A stretch of DNA of 64,000 nt. Origin: Pelagicoccus albus. Lineage in GTDB: Bacteria > Verrucomicrobiota > Verrucomicrobiia > Opitutales > Opitutaceae. The stretch's first letter is position 1; each line of letters starts with the position of its first letter. Below, piece by piece: positions 1-8,438 of this stretch. The translations under genes and the position numbers were made by a program. The DNA lies in NCBI RefSeq assembly GCF_014230145.1, contig NZ_JACHVC010000013.1:248001-312000 (forward strand), in the 5' to 3' direction. The notes beneath the pieces are model-generated. The model was not told the origin of the DNA, did no database searches, and saw nothing but the letters and a program-made list of their open reading frames with translations.

Positions 1-471
1 GTCGCAAACCATCAAATAGCCACCTGACACAAGGGCGGAACTGGACGTCTCAAAAACCTGCCGTATCGGCATATACTGACAAGACTCGCTCATGATGATG
101 CAGTCGTAGCGACGTGCTCCAGCCTCGAAATCCTCAAAACGGCTGTGGTGAAACGGTACATATAGTTTGTCCGAGAAGTACGCTTTCTGATTCCTGTCAG
201 GCGAAAGGCCCTCAACCTCGTATCCACGTTTTACGAGACTTAAACACATCTCTCCCGTTCCACATCCAACATCCAATATCCTCCGACAGCCTTCCGGAAT
301 GTTGTCTAACAGATAGGTTTCGTACCTCTCTTGAGCTCTCTTCAAGGATTCAAAACTAAGTTCTTCACCCTCGTTCCAGATACCATAGTGCAATCTCTCC
401 AGTCCTAGGACGTCTCGGTAGAAACGCAAAGAAGTGTCGTTACATGCCTTATCAGATCGGGCAATTGACAT
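1..471 (-). CDS. Class I SAM-dependent methyltransferase (partial, runs off the left edge)
   Basis: The frame is open from an ATG at 471 to base 1, so only the N-terminal 157 residues are visible and the C-terminus lies outside the window. The Rossmann motif I LDVGCGTGE is clear at about residues 63-71. It is followed by an acidic loop and a motif IV-like stretch, YDCIIMSESCQYM, as in UbiE/Coq5-like small-molecule methyltransferases. The region before motif I is short (about 60 residues), which is typical of stand-alone enzymes. The substrate cannot be told. The gene is divergent from the TonB receptor gene, with about 270 bases between them. The class is certain enough; the specific function is unknown. 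Confidence 0.8.
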   Translation of the reverse strand, partial: MSIARSDKACNDTSLRFYRDVLGLERLHYGIWNEGEELSFESLKRAQERYETYLLDNIPEGCRRILDVGCGTGEMCLSLVKRGYEVEGLSPDRNQKAYFSDKLYVPFHHSRFEDFEAGARRYDCIIMSESCQYMPIRQVFETSSSALVSGGYLMVCD

Positions 472-745
472 AGCTATGGTGGGGATGAGAGCGGGGGATA
501 AACGTGACCAAATGGAGTAAACCCAACGGTCTAAGAGGACGTTTCCATTCGGTTACGAAACTTCTCTCAAGTAAAGGTAAAACCCTAAGAGAAGCCGCAT
601 TGCCGCGTGGTTTTGTTACGAAACTGCGGCAGACAAGAAACAAGCTAGTGACGACGCTCACAGCAAGTTGACAGAAGTCCAAGCATCTTTTCTGCATCGT
701 GGGTCGGGGCATAAGTCCCGCTTCAAACTACTAATGCCGAAAGAT
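472..745. promoter_or_regulatory. Divergent intergenic region with an 11-base direct repeat
   Basis: This 274-base spacer separates the methyltransferase from the receptor-phytase unit and must hold both promoters. The string gttacgaaact occurs twice in the same orientation, at 552-562 and 615-625, start to start 63 bases apart. The second copy sits inside a gccgca/tgcggc inverted pair. A ttgaca hexamer lies at 668-673 but has no good -10 at normal spacing. A PhoB box is not recognisable. The repeats are seen; regulator binding is inference. Confidence 0.35.
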
Positions 746-3517
746 ATGAATCTTTTCTCAACCAAAACAATTGCAGCCCTGACTGCAGGGCTAGCTCTCT
801 CAGCCGCTCACGGTGAAACAATCACCGGCAAAGTGTCCGCCTCAAATAACTACGGCCCGATCGAAGGTGCCAGCATCGTCGTAATGGAATCCGGACTACG
901 GACCTCTACTGACAAGAGCGGCAATTTCGTGATCCAAAATATACGTCCGGGAGAATATACGCTTCTCGTATCCTATATTGGTTTGGGAGAGGAAACCGTA
1001 AAGGTGTCCGTAGCAGAGGGCGATATCGCGACTGTCGATTCGGAGCTTGGTTCCGACATCGTGGACCTCGATCCGTACGTAGTGAGCGGCTCGAAATCCA
1101 GTTCAGCGAGAGCAATCAATCTACAAAGAAATTCCTCCAATTTGGTTAACGCGGTCGCAGCGGATGCGATGGGGCAATTCCCAGATGAGAACGCAGCCGA
1201 AGCCCTACAACGCGTGTCTGGCGTTTCTATCGAGCGTGACCAAGGCGAAGGTCGCTACGTGGTAATTCGCGGCATCGACCCGGACTTGAATAATGTTTCA
1301 TTAGACGGTGTAACGCTGGCGGCTCCAGAAGCGGACACCCGCAAAGTGGCACTCGACGTCATTCCAACCGACCTTCTCGATCAGCTTGAGGTTAAGAAGA
1401 CGTTTCTTCCAGATATGGATGGAGACGCCATCGGCGGCAGCGTCAATATTAAGACAATCAGTCCTTTCGACAGTCTAGAAAAAATTGCATCTGTTAAAAC
1501 GCAGCTACTCTACAACGATCTCGTATCCAAATCTTCCTACATGTTCGCCGGAACTTACGGCGACACGTTCGGCCCCGAGGACAACAGTGGATACGTCTTT
1601 TCAGCGAGCTACCAGGAAAGGGAATTTGGATCCGACAACATCGAGGTAGACGGACCTTGGAGCGAAGAAACTGCAGAAGATGGAACCTCTGCTTACTTCG
1701 CTCCAGAAATTGAATTCCGTCAATACGACGTGACCCGCGTAAGGAAATCAGCAAGTCTTAGCTTCGAGCACTTGGCTAGCGAAACAACCCGCTTGTACGC
1801 CCGGGCGACCTATAATTATTTCAGCGACCAAGAATATCGCTACCGCACCGAGATCAAGCCAGAGCGAGGTGTCATCGAAACGATTACAGATACTACAGCT
1901 ACAATCTCAGGAGCGAATAGAGCCGACCGAGATTTGAAGGATCGCTTCGAGGAACAAGAAATCCTCGCCTTGGCTTTGGGGGGAGACACTCGTGTTGACG
2001 ATTGGCGTTTTGAATACAAGGCCTCGTACAGCAAAGGCGAAGAGAAAGAGCCCAATCGTTTGGATACCGCTTTTCGAAACGGGGACGATACCGACTATAG
2101 CTATGATTTCTCCGATGCCTACCAACCCGTGGTCCTCGCTACAGGTGGCTCCGACATTTTCGATCCAGCAAACTACGAGCTCGACGAATTCGTAGTGGAA
2201 AACAACTTGGCGAAGGAGGATGAAACCGCTCTCAAGTTCGATGCGACTCGCTACCTAAGCTTCGGCGAAACTCCTGCTTTCGTCAAATTCGGTGCGAAAT
2301 ATCGCAGTAAGGAGAAATCGAACGATGTAAATGTGGATATCTACAGCAACGATAGCTCGGACGCTACACTCGCAGGTCTACTCATATCGGGAAGCAGATA
2401 CTCCTACTTCGGCGATTCGGATTACATGCAGTTTAATTCCGCTGCAATGAGGGCTCTTCTACTAAGTGAAGCGGACTCCCTAGAATACGAAACAGAAGAT
2501 TCGGAGATCGATTCAACCCTCGCCGACTACACGACTAACGAGGATGTTCTCGCAGCCTATGCCATGGCAGAAGTCGAAAAGGGTAAATGGACATTTACCA
2601 GCGGACTACGCGTTGAACAAACTGACTTCGAAACGACTGGCTATGAGCTCTATTGGGAGGAAGTCGACGGTGAAGAGGTTTATGGATTCAACGAGCTAAA
2701 CGCTTCCAACGAATACACAGACGTACTACTGTCTTTAAATTCTAGATACGCATTGGATCATAATACAATTGTACGAGCATCCGCATCCAACACGATTTCT
2801 CGTCCAAAGTTCGGTCAATCTTCATTTCAAAGAGAGACAAACCGTATCGATCAAGTCATTGAAACAGGCAATCCGGATCTAGACCCGTACGCTTCGACTA
2901 ACTTCGATATCTCATTTGAGAAATACAATGAAACCCTAGGACTTTTCTCTGCGAACCTGTTCTACAAGGACATTGACTCTTTTATTTACGTTCAGGAAAC
3001 GAACCCCACTATCGATGGGGTTGTATACGAAGTACATAGCCCAACAAACGGAGAAAGCGCTTCCATTTTGGGTCTAGAGCTGGTTTGGAATCAGGACCTC
3101 AGCCTGTTCTCCGAATCTCTCACAGGGTTCACAATCGACGCCAACGCGACTTTCTCCGATAGCGAGTCTGTCATTGCAGATGGTCGTGAAATCCCGTTCC
3201 TCAAACAATCCGATGAAATCATAAATCTCGGACTTGCCTACGAGAACGAAAAGGTGATGTTCCGCCTGGCCGGAACTTACCGGAGTGAATATCTGGATGG
3301 AGTCGGAGGCGATGCATCAGAAGATGAATACATCGACTCGCATCTTCAATTAGACGCCAAATTCGTTTACAAACTTGACGAAAAGAGCACAATTTTCCTC
3401 GAAGCTATAAATCTTACCGAGGAGCCATTGAAGGCATACTATGGGTCGCCTTCGCGTATGAGGCAGTACGAGGCTTATTCCTTTTCGGCTAAGCTTGGTT
3501 ACAGCTGGAAGCTCTAA
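746..3517 (+). CDS. TonB-dependent outer membrane receptor, probable phytate/organophosphate uptake
   Basis: Outer membrane beta-barrel receptor of about 923 residues. The ATG at 746 gives a clean signal peptide (MNLFSTKTIAALTAGLALSA, cleaved after AHG). An in-frame ATG at 734 is also possible; the TTG at 668 is less likely. Order: signal peptide, carboxypeptidase-regulatory-like beta domain (about 24-110), plug (about 120-245) with FPDENAAEALQRVSGVSIER and VVIRGI, then a long barrel. This plug style belongs to the TonB/Xanthomonas-Caulobacter receptor family. The protein ends in WKL rather than the usual terminal Phe. The phytase gene follows after 6 bases, so the two are probably co-transcribed. 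The substrate is inferred from that partner; TonB dependence follows from the family. Confidence 0.88.
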   Translation: MNLFSTKTIAALTAGLALSAAHGETITGKVSASNNYGPIEGASIVVMESGLRTSTDKSGNFVIQNIRPGEYTLLVSYIGLGEETVKVSVAEGDIATVDSELGSDIVDLDPYVVSGSKSSSARAINLQRNSSNLVNAVAADAMGQFPDENAAEALQRVSGVSIERDQGEGRYVVIRGIDPDLNNVSLDGVTLAAPEADTRKVALDVIPTDLLDQLEVKKTFLPDMDGDAIGGSVNIKTISPFDSLEKIASVKTQLLYNDLVSKSSYMFAGTYGDTFGPEDNSGYVFSASYQEREFGSDNIEVDGPWSEETAEDGTSAYFAPEIEFRQYDVTRVRKSASLSFEHLASETTRLYARATYNYFSDQEYRYRTEIKPERGVIETITDTTATISGANRADRDLKDRFEEQEILALALGGDTRVDDWRFEYKASYSKGEEKEPNRLDTAFRNGDDTDYSYDFSDAYQPVVLATGGSDIFDPANYELDEFVVENNLAKEDETALKFDATRYLSFGETPAFVKFGAKYRSKEKSNDVNVDIYSNDSSDATLAGLLISGSRYSYFGDSDYMQFNSAAMRALLLSEADSLEYETEDSEIDSTLADYTTNEDVLAAYAMAEVEKGKWTFTSGLRVEQTDFETTGYELYWEEVDGEEVYGFNELNASNEYTDVLLSLNSRYALDHNTIVRASASNTISRPKFGQSSFQRETNRIDQVIETGNPDLDPYASTNFDISFEKYNETLGLFSANLFYKDIDSFIYVQETNPTIDGVVYEVHSPTNGESASILGLELVWNQDLSLFSESLTGFTIDANATFSDSESVIADGREIPFLKQSDEIINLGLAYENEKVMFRLAGTYRSEYLDGVGGDASEDEYIDSHLQLDAKFVYKLDEKSTIFLEAINLTEEPLKAYYGSPSRMRQYEAYSFSAKLGYSWKL

Positions 3518-3523
3518 GAACCG

Positions 3524-4564
3524 ATGTTAGCAAAGAGATTACTTATAGGTTTGGGCCTTTGCGCTTTGGCCCAAACCGGCTTCGCTGAGGTTAAAGTCGT
3601 CAAGGAACGCTTTTTCACGACGATCGACGCGGATAGCAATGTCGATTCGATAGCCATATGGCATTCGTCAGAAACCTCAGATCGCTGGCTCGTCGCTACA
3701 TCCAAGGCGATGCACAAACTGTTTGTCTACGACGCTCAAAATGGATATCCGTTATCCGAATACGGAAATGCAGGCGATCAACTAGGCCAGTTTCAACGAC
3801 CCAATGGTATCGCCGTCATAGGAGATATGCTTTTGGTCGTCGAGAGAGACAACCATCGCATCCAAGCCTTGAGCTTGCCGGATCTCTCTCCCCTGTTTTC
3901 ATTTGGAGAAGAGCAACTCATCAAGCCATATGGAATATACGCAAGGCACGAGAAGAACAAGGTCCTTGTGTATGTGAGTGATGACTACAACAACTCCGCC
4001 TCGAATCCTAAGCCGGAACCAAACCCTGACGGGCTACGAAAGCGGGTTAAGGTTTTCGAGCTTTCGACAGCTACGAGTGCTTCGGAACCAAAATTCGTAA
4101 AAGCATTCGGCTCTCATGAAGGAGAAGGTGCCTTGGACGTTGTCGAATCCCTTATGGGTGACGATGTCTTCGATCGCCTGATGATCGCGGATGAGGATGA
4201 GGTAAATGGAATGGAAGTTCACCTTTTTGATCTGGACGGAAAGGACCTTGGCCAGACCCTTGGCAAAGGAAGATTCCAGTATCAGCCGGAAGGAATTGCT
4301 CTCTGGTCTACGGGCGAAAAATCAGGATACTGGATTTTCACCGATCAAGGAAAACAGGAAAATCTATACCTGCTCTACGACCGCGAATCCCTCGAATACG
4401 TTGGCACCTTCTCAGGTGAACGCACGCTCAATACGGACGGAGTCGCAATCGACCTAACTCCAACAGAACGCTATCCGGAAGGAGTCTTTTACGCCATCCA
4501 CGACGATTCCGGAATATCGGCCTGGTCTTTGGCCGATATCGCCACAGCGCTCGATCTGCACTGA
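3524..4564 (+). CDS. Beta-propeller phytase (3-phytase family), secreted
   Basis: 346 residues with an N-terminal signal peptide ending near GFAEV. The start of the mature protein, DADSNVDSIAIW (35-46), matches the D-x-D-D-P-A-I-W signature region that opens beta-propeller phytases. Later blades show KLFVYD, RPNGIAV, IADEDEVNGMEVHLFD, QPEGIALW and NTDGVAIDL, and a typical terminal segment, AWSLADIATAL. Beta-propeller phytases are Ca-dependent and release phosphate from phytate in the periplasm or outside the cell. The usual DDPAIW is changed to NVDSIAIW, so catalytic residues should be checked by alignment. The gene follows the receptor by 6 bases and ends before a strong hairpin, forming a two-gene unit. 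Confidence 0.82.
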   Translation: MLAKRLLIGLGLCALAQTGFAEVKVVKERFFTTIDADSNVDSIAIWHSSETSDRWLVATSKAMHKLFVYDAQNGYPLSEYGNAGDQLGQFQRPNGIAVIGDMLLVVERDNHRIQALSLPDLSPLFSFGEEQLIKPYGIYARHEKNKVLVYVSDDYNNSASNPKPEPNPDGLRKRVKVFELSTATSASEPKFVKAFGSHEGEGALDVVESLMGDDVFDRLMIADEDEVNGMEVHLFDLDGKDLGQTLGKGRFQYQPEGIALWSTGEKSGYWIFTDQGKQENLYLLYDRESLEYVGTFSGERTLNTDGVAIDLTPTERYPEGVFYAIHDDSGISAWSLADIATALDLH

Positions 4565-4589
4565 GCTCTTTTAGAGTTTATCGAAACGT

Positions 4590-4616
4590 GGCCGCAACCT
4601 TAGGTTGCGGCCATTT
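4590..4616 (+). terminator. Rho-independent-like terminator of the receptor-phytase unit
   Basis: The perfect 10-base inverted repeat ggccgcaacc/ggttgcggcc (4590-4599 with 4603-4612) is followed by attttacttt. The position, 25 bases past the phytase stop, fits termination. Confidence 0.75.
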
Positions 4617-4887
4617 TACTTTACGGAGCGCGGGCCACGGATTTTCAGATGACCCTTAATATCGGTCTTAGGGTTGAGTGCGGTTTCCTCTAGGCGCTGC
4701 CCTCTGCAATCTTAGGAGGCATTCCAGAAACCGGAGCGAAATCGCCCGCTTCCGGTCGGGAATATTGGCCAAAACCTTAGCGCTTTTACCTGCATCAGCG
4801 ATTTTTCCGATATCCGCTGATACCTGCGGCATTAAGTATTGCCGATATTATAAGGTAACGCGGCGGAAACTTTTGGAGAGGCCTAAT

Positions 4888-5568
4888 TTGGCCAAAAGAG
4901 AGACTCTCCTAAGGTACGCCGAAAATCCTAGATTCCGAATGATAGTGGACTTTCCCAAACCGGGAGGCTTCGCCTCGCTAACAACAACTACTCCCAAGCT
5001 GGATTCAGTTCCACTTGGAAAGGTACTACGTGGCTTATCCGATCGCTTATCGATAGAAGACCCAGCCCTAGTCGATGACTCGCTGGAGCTCTTTCTGGAT
5101 GAGAACACGCGTTTCGCGAATGCATCGCGCGTCGCGTCGCTGTCATGTCCGCATGCTCTGAAAGCGTGGGCAGCAGAGCGTCTGCCCAGCATAGGGATCT
5201 CATACGGGATCTCGAACCGCATTAATCAGAAGGAGATAGAAGCGAATTTGGACGAGCAGGCTCCTCTTTGCCTAGTCGAATTTGCAGAGGATTTGAGCCT
5301 AATCGCTTGCTACTGCAGAGAAATCACAGAGCTGAAAATAGAAGGGAATCCCCACTCGCACGGATTGGAATTCAGATTTGCTTTCTACGGTAGCACCAAG
5401 TCGGAACCTAGAGAAATAATCGAAGCTGCAAGCATACATGCTCTGCTTAACGAAGGAGTACGGAATAACTGCCTACGGAAACGTGTTTTCGCCTCGGAAG
5501 GAAAAATCGAGGCCGAGTGCATCGCTTTGCGAAAAAAGGTCCGCCTTGGATTCAGTCCCGTTTTTTAA
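4888..5568 (+). CDS. Hypothetical protein, no recognised domain
   Basis: Family not recognised. The open frame extends up to 4678, but the first 70 residues look like non-coding translation (Arg/Cys-rich). A TTG at 4888 is preceded by ggagagg about 10 bases upstream and gives a 226-residue protein. An ATG at 4939 would give 209. The protein is soluble-looking, with no signal peptide or membrane segment, and has mixed acidic and basic stretches such as DRLSIEDPALVDDSLELFLD. The gene converges on the ECF sigma gene with only 8 bases between stops. The start is uncertain and the function unknown. Confidence 0.55.
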   Translation: MAKRETLLRYAENPRFRMIVDFPKPGGFASLTTTTPKLDSVPLGKVLRGLSDRLSIEDPALVDDSLELFLDENTRFANASRVASLSCPHALKAWAAERLPSIGISYGISNRINQKEIEANLDEQAPLCLVEFAEDLSLIACYCREITELKIEGNPHSHGLEFRFAFYGSTKSEPREIIEAASIHALLNEGVRNNCLRKRVFASEGKIEAECIALRKKVRLGFSPVF

Positions 5569-5576
5569 AGGACTCG

Positions 5577-6233
5577 CTAGACGCTAGCCCGCGCGAAATC
5601 TGGTAACACAGCCCCTGCGCTCAATATATCGGAATCGGGAGTAAGAGCCTCCAGACCCTTTGATAGACTTTTACGTAGCTGCTTTCGTGCACGATACAAT
5701 CTAGTCTCAACGCCTCGCGGCGAGCAGCCTACGACCTCCGCGATCTCCTTGTAGCTCATTTCTTGATAATGATGCAGGAGGACCGCTGTTCTCAAATCGT
5801 GCGGAAGACTCATAACCGCGTCTTTCAAAGCCTTCAAATCTTCCTGTCTTTCGAGAATGTGATGCGGTGTCTCTGCATCCGCGGGCAAAAACTCTATCAG
5901 ACCCGATTCGTTTTCGCCTCCTCTCTTTTCTCCCTCGAGCGAGACTTCAGGATGACGCCTTCGCCAGCGAGCCCGGTTTTTACACAGGTTGGCAGCTATG
6001 GTAAACACCCACGAAGACATGGGATAACTGAAATCGAAACGCTCCCGCTTCTGGTAAATGCGAATGAACGTTTCCTGCACAATTTCCCGCGCGGCGAATT
6101 CGTTTTGCGTGTAGCGAAAAACGAACGAAAAGAGCGGACGCTCCCAGTACTCAATAATTTTCTCAAGAGCTCCTGGCGTGCCTGCAATGAGGCCCCGCAT
6201 GAGCTCGCCATCCTGATTCGATTCGCTAGGCAT
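5577..6233 (-). CDS. ECF-type RNA polymerase sigma factor
   Basis: 218 residues. Sigma region 2 lies near residues 30-75 (FVFRYTQNEFAAREIVQETFIRIYQ, an RpoE-like -10 binding helix). Region 4 lies near 140-185 (LHHYQEMSYKEIAEVVGCS, then GVETRLYRARKQLRK). A short C-terminal tail of about 30 residues follows. ECF factors direct core polymerase to stress or transport regulons and are held by anti-sigma factors. The ATG overlaps the stop of the upstream sensor gene by eight bases (6226-6233), implying translational coupling. The target promoter motif cannot be read from one copy. Confidence 0.93.
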   Translation of the reverse strand: MPSESNQDGELMRGLIAGTPGALEKIIEYWERPLFSFVFRYTQNEFAAREIVQETFIRIYQKRERFDFSYPMSSWVFTIAANLCKNRARWRRRHPEVSLEGEKRGGENESGLIEFLPADAETPHHILERQEDLKALKDAVMSLPHDLRTAVLLHHYQEMSYKEIAEVVGCSPRGVETRLYRARKQLRKSLSKGLEALTPDSDILSAGAVLPDFARASV

Positions 6234-6978
6234 CCGAGCTTGCCCTCAAGGTTGTGTGGCTGGAGTAGATTGAATTAACAATCTCACGGTAGCGATCCCG
6301 CTGTTTCGGCTCTATGACCCTCTCAACTCGGCTCAAAAGCTCGTCTGTCAATCTAGCGCTCCGTTCGCTCAAGCGCTTCTGGTTCTCCAGTAATTCGTAG
6401 AGCTGCAAGTAGTCGATGACATCACTGCGCATTCTCTCTTCGTCGAATGCTTTATAGGCTTCGTGACTTGCAAGTAGCTCACCGAACAAGGATTCGAATT
6501 CGATCTTGTAGTCGCCGTGCAGAGCGGAAACTCGCTCAAATTGAGGTTTGGATAAGTTCAACTCGCCCTGAAGCCAACCCATGCCCGCCAGCAAAACGGG
6601 ATCTTCAGGCCGGAGATCGGCATCCTCTGGTTCTCTGTCAGTCCCGAACTCATTGGCTCCTGCAATTGTCTGCAGGCGATAAAGCGGGTCGACCGAAAGC
6701 CGGTAGGTTACGGTGAGCTCTTGATTTCCGCTCTCCAAGTCGCCGGACATCAGACGCGAAATGCCCATCCCCACTAGGACGAAAACCGCCGCAAATCCAG
6801 TTGCAAGGAGCGGTCTGGAAACCATGCCCAAAACCCAGGCGGACAGGGACGCTCCGCTTTCTCCGTCGAGATGCTTAAGACTAGCTCCGCGGCGAACCTT
6901 GGCCGCAAGATCCGCGTCTGGATGAAAGTCGTTCTTCCATCGGTCTAGCATTCGGTCGAGGGGGTCGTGTTGAGGCAT
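6226..6978 (-). CDS. Membrane-anchored anti-sigma/CnrX-CpxP-like periplasmic sensor
   Basis: 250 residues. A cytoplasmic N-terminus of about 50 residues is followed by one membrane segment (about 56-76, LLATGFAAVFVLVGMGISRL) and a helical periplasmic domain. The periplasmic part, with LNLSKPQFERVSALHGDY, a central DVIDYLQLYELLENQKRLS and a terminal VIEPKQRDRYREIV, has the helix pattern of CnrX/CpxP-type periplasmic metal or stress sensors. The gene is first in the unit and overlaps the sigma gene by eight bases, so it is the likely antagonist or sensor for it. The layout resembles cnrYXH with the Y and X roles fused. The signal it senses is unknown; the assignment is inference from topology and context. 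Confidence 0.6.
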   Translation of the reverse strand: MPQHDPLDRMLDRWKNDFHPDADLAAKVRRGASLKHLDGESGASLSAWVLGMVSRPLLATGFAAVFVLVGMGISRLMSGDLESGNQELTVTYRLSVDPLYRLQTIAGANEFGTDREPEDADLRPEDPVLLAGMGWLQGELNLSKPQFERVSALHGDYKIEFESLFGELLASHEAYKAFDEERMRSDVIDYLQLYELLENQKRLSERSARLTDELLSRVERVIEPKQRDRYREIVNSIYSSHTTLRASSDA

Positions 6979-7171
6979 AAAGGGAAAGGACTCTTATGAA
7001 AGGCTGACTGAAATAGGACAAGAATCGGCTCCGCTATTACATACGCGAGCAAACCTCCCGGCCCTTCAAAAAACGCCCCTGCGAAGGGATGCGGCTTGCG
7101 TCGGAGTAAATCATGTCGTCCATCTCGCATAGATCGCGCTTCGCCTAGACGAAGAAGATCTCGACTCTACG

Positions 7172-7948
7172 ATGAATCCAATCCGATCACTGCTGTTAAC
7201 TTCCCTCTGCGTCTGCAGCCTGCTCCCGCCTCGAGCAAAAGGCGACGAGGAGCTATCCGAGGGTATGCAAATCCCGGACAAATCCAGCCTTTTGACGATC
7301 CTGGATACCGTCGACCCTGCGTTCCCGGCCCGCTTGAAAGATTTCGGTTACCCAGAAGGCGACGTTACCTTCGCAGTCGTGGTCGACCAAAATGGAAAAC
7401 TGCAGGACTCTTTCCTCATCGAAGCCAGCCACTTGGAATTTGCCGAAGAGGTAAGCAAAGTTCTGCCTTTGTGGTCCTTCACCCCACCAATCATAGACGG
7501 AGAGCCATCCAGTATCGCCAGCAAGATCAAAGTGATTTTCGAACGCGGCCGGGGCTTTCTCTATGAGTCAGGAGGGTCCAATAGCCTCGGAAATCGGATC
7601 GGTAAAAGAAGCGGATCCGAGTCGTACCAAATCTATCCGCTTAAGGAGCTAGATTCGATACCCATTCCTCGCAAAATCGTGGAGCCGAGCTTCCATTCCC
7701 AATTGTTGGAGGGCAAAGAAGTGGTCACGGCCGTCTTCGAATTCTATATCGATGAAGCCGGCCGAGTCAGAATCCCAACCCTCCGCGAGTCGGCCGAGGA
7801 AATAGACGAGACACTTCTCGTCTTAGCTCAAGAGGCCTTGCTGCAGTGGGAGTTCGAACCACCTCTCAAAAACGGCAAGCCGGTGGCCACCCTAGCAGCT
7901 CAGCCGTTTCGCTTCGCCCGGGAGCAAGCCGAGGGAGCGGCAGACTAA
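7172..7948 (+). CDS. Secreted protein with two TonB C-terminal domains
   Basis: 258 residues. A signal peptide covers about residues 1-24 (MNPIRSLLLTSLCVCSLLPP). Two TonB_C-like repeats follow. Repeat one (about 45-120) has YPEGDVTFAVVVDQNGKLQD and VLPLWSFTPPIIDGEP. Repeat two (about 155-250) has VVTAVFEFYIDEAGRVRIP and ALLQWEFEPPLKNGKPV. Unlike true TonB, it has no inner-membrane anchor before a Pro-rich spacer, so it may be a periplasmic accessory rather than an energy transducer. It is divergent from the sensor-sigma unit. Its stop overlaps the stop of convergent gcvH (shared ctaa at 7945-7948). Confidence 0.75.
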   Translation: MNPIRSLLLTSLCVCSLLPPRAKGDEELSEGMQIPDKSSLLTILDTVDPAFPARLKDFGYPEGDVTFAVVVDQNGKLQDSFLIEASHLEFAEEVSKVLPLWSFTPPIIDGEPSSIASKIKVIFERGRGFLYESGGSNSLGNRIGKRSGSESYQIYPLKELDSIPIPRKIVEPSFHSQLLEGKEVVTAVFEFYIDEAGRVRIPTLRESAEEIDETLLVLAQEALLQWEFEPPLKNGKPVATLAAQPFRFAREQAEGAAD

Positions 7949-8328
7949 TCTTTGGCGATTTCCGCGTATGCCTTGGCATCCAGAAGTTCGCTCAAAGCAG
8001 ATGGATCAGTGATCTTGATTTTAAGGATCCAGCCATCTTCGTAGGGCGAAGTGTTGACACTCTCTGGGGCGGATTCGAGAGCCTCATTCACTTCAAGTAC
8101 CTCCGCATCGACTGGCATATACAGATCGGAAGCGGCTTTGACCGATTCAACCACACCGAAACTGTCTCCTGCAGAGAAAGTATCCTCCACCTCCGGAACC
8201 TCCACGAAAGTGATGTCACCCAAGCTATTTTGGGCGAACTCAGTAATCCCAATGATGGCTTCGTCTCCGTCGAGAAGCTTTAGCCATTCATGGTCTTTGG
8301 TGTACTTAAGGTCGGAAGGAATGCTCAT
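7945..8328 (-). CDS. gcvH: Glycine cleavage system H protein
   Basis: 127 residues, the normal length. The lipoyl attachment site is GVVESVKAASD with Lys64. The N-terminal KYTKDHEWLK and the terminal helix are also typical. The H protein shuttles the aminomethyl group between the P, T and L proteins in glycine oxidation, feeding C1 units to folate. gcvT lies upstream on the same strand but 264 bases away, an unusually long gap. No gcvP is in the window. Its stop overlaps that of the convergent TonB_C gene. Confidence 0.96.
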   Translation of the reverse strand: MSIPSDLKYTKDHEWLKLLDGDEAIIGITEFAQNSLGDITFVEVPEVEDTFSAGDSFGVVESVKAASDLYMPVDAEVLEVNEALESAPESVNTSPYEDGWILKIKITDPSALSELLDAKAYAEIAKD

Positions 8329-8438
8329 TTCGGAAACGTTAGGTTGCTCTGGCGGTGTATTGTAAAGATTGAGTGGAATATTCCGTTAGCGGACTGGTCT
8401 CACAAGTTCGAAATCCGGAAAAGTGAATATCTGTGCCC

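Noticed and set aside
668-745. Longer TTG start for the TonB receptor at 668
   Set aside because: It would place 26 polar residues before a good signal peptide; the TTG is simply part of a ttgaca string.
4678-4887. N-terminal extension of the 226-residue hypothetical gene
   Set aside because: Arg/Cys-rich, no Shine-Dalgarno, and a better start with ggagagg lies at 4888.
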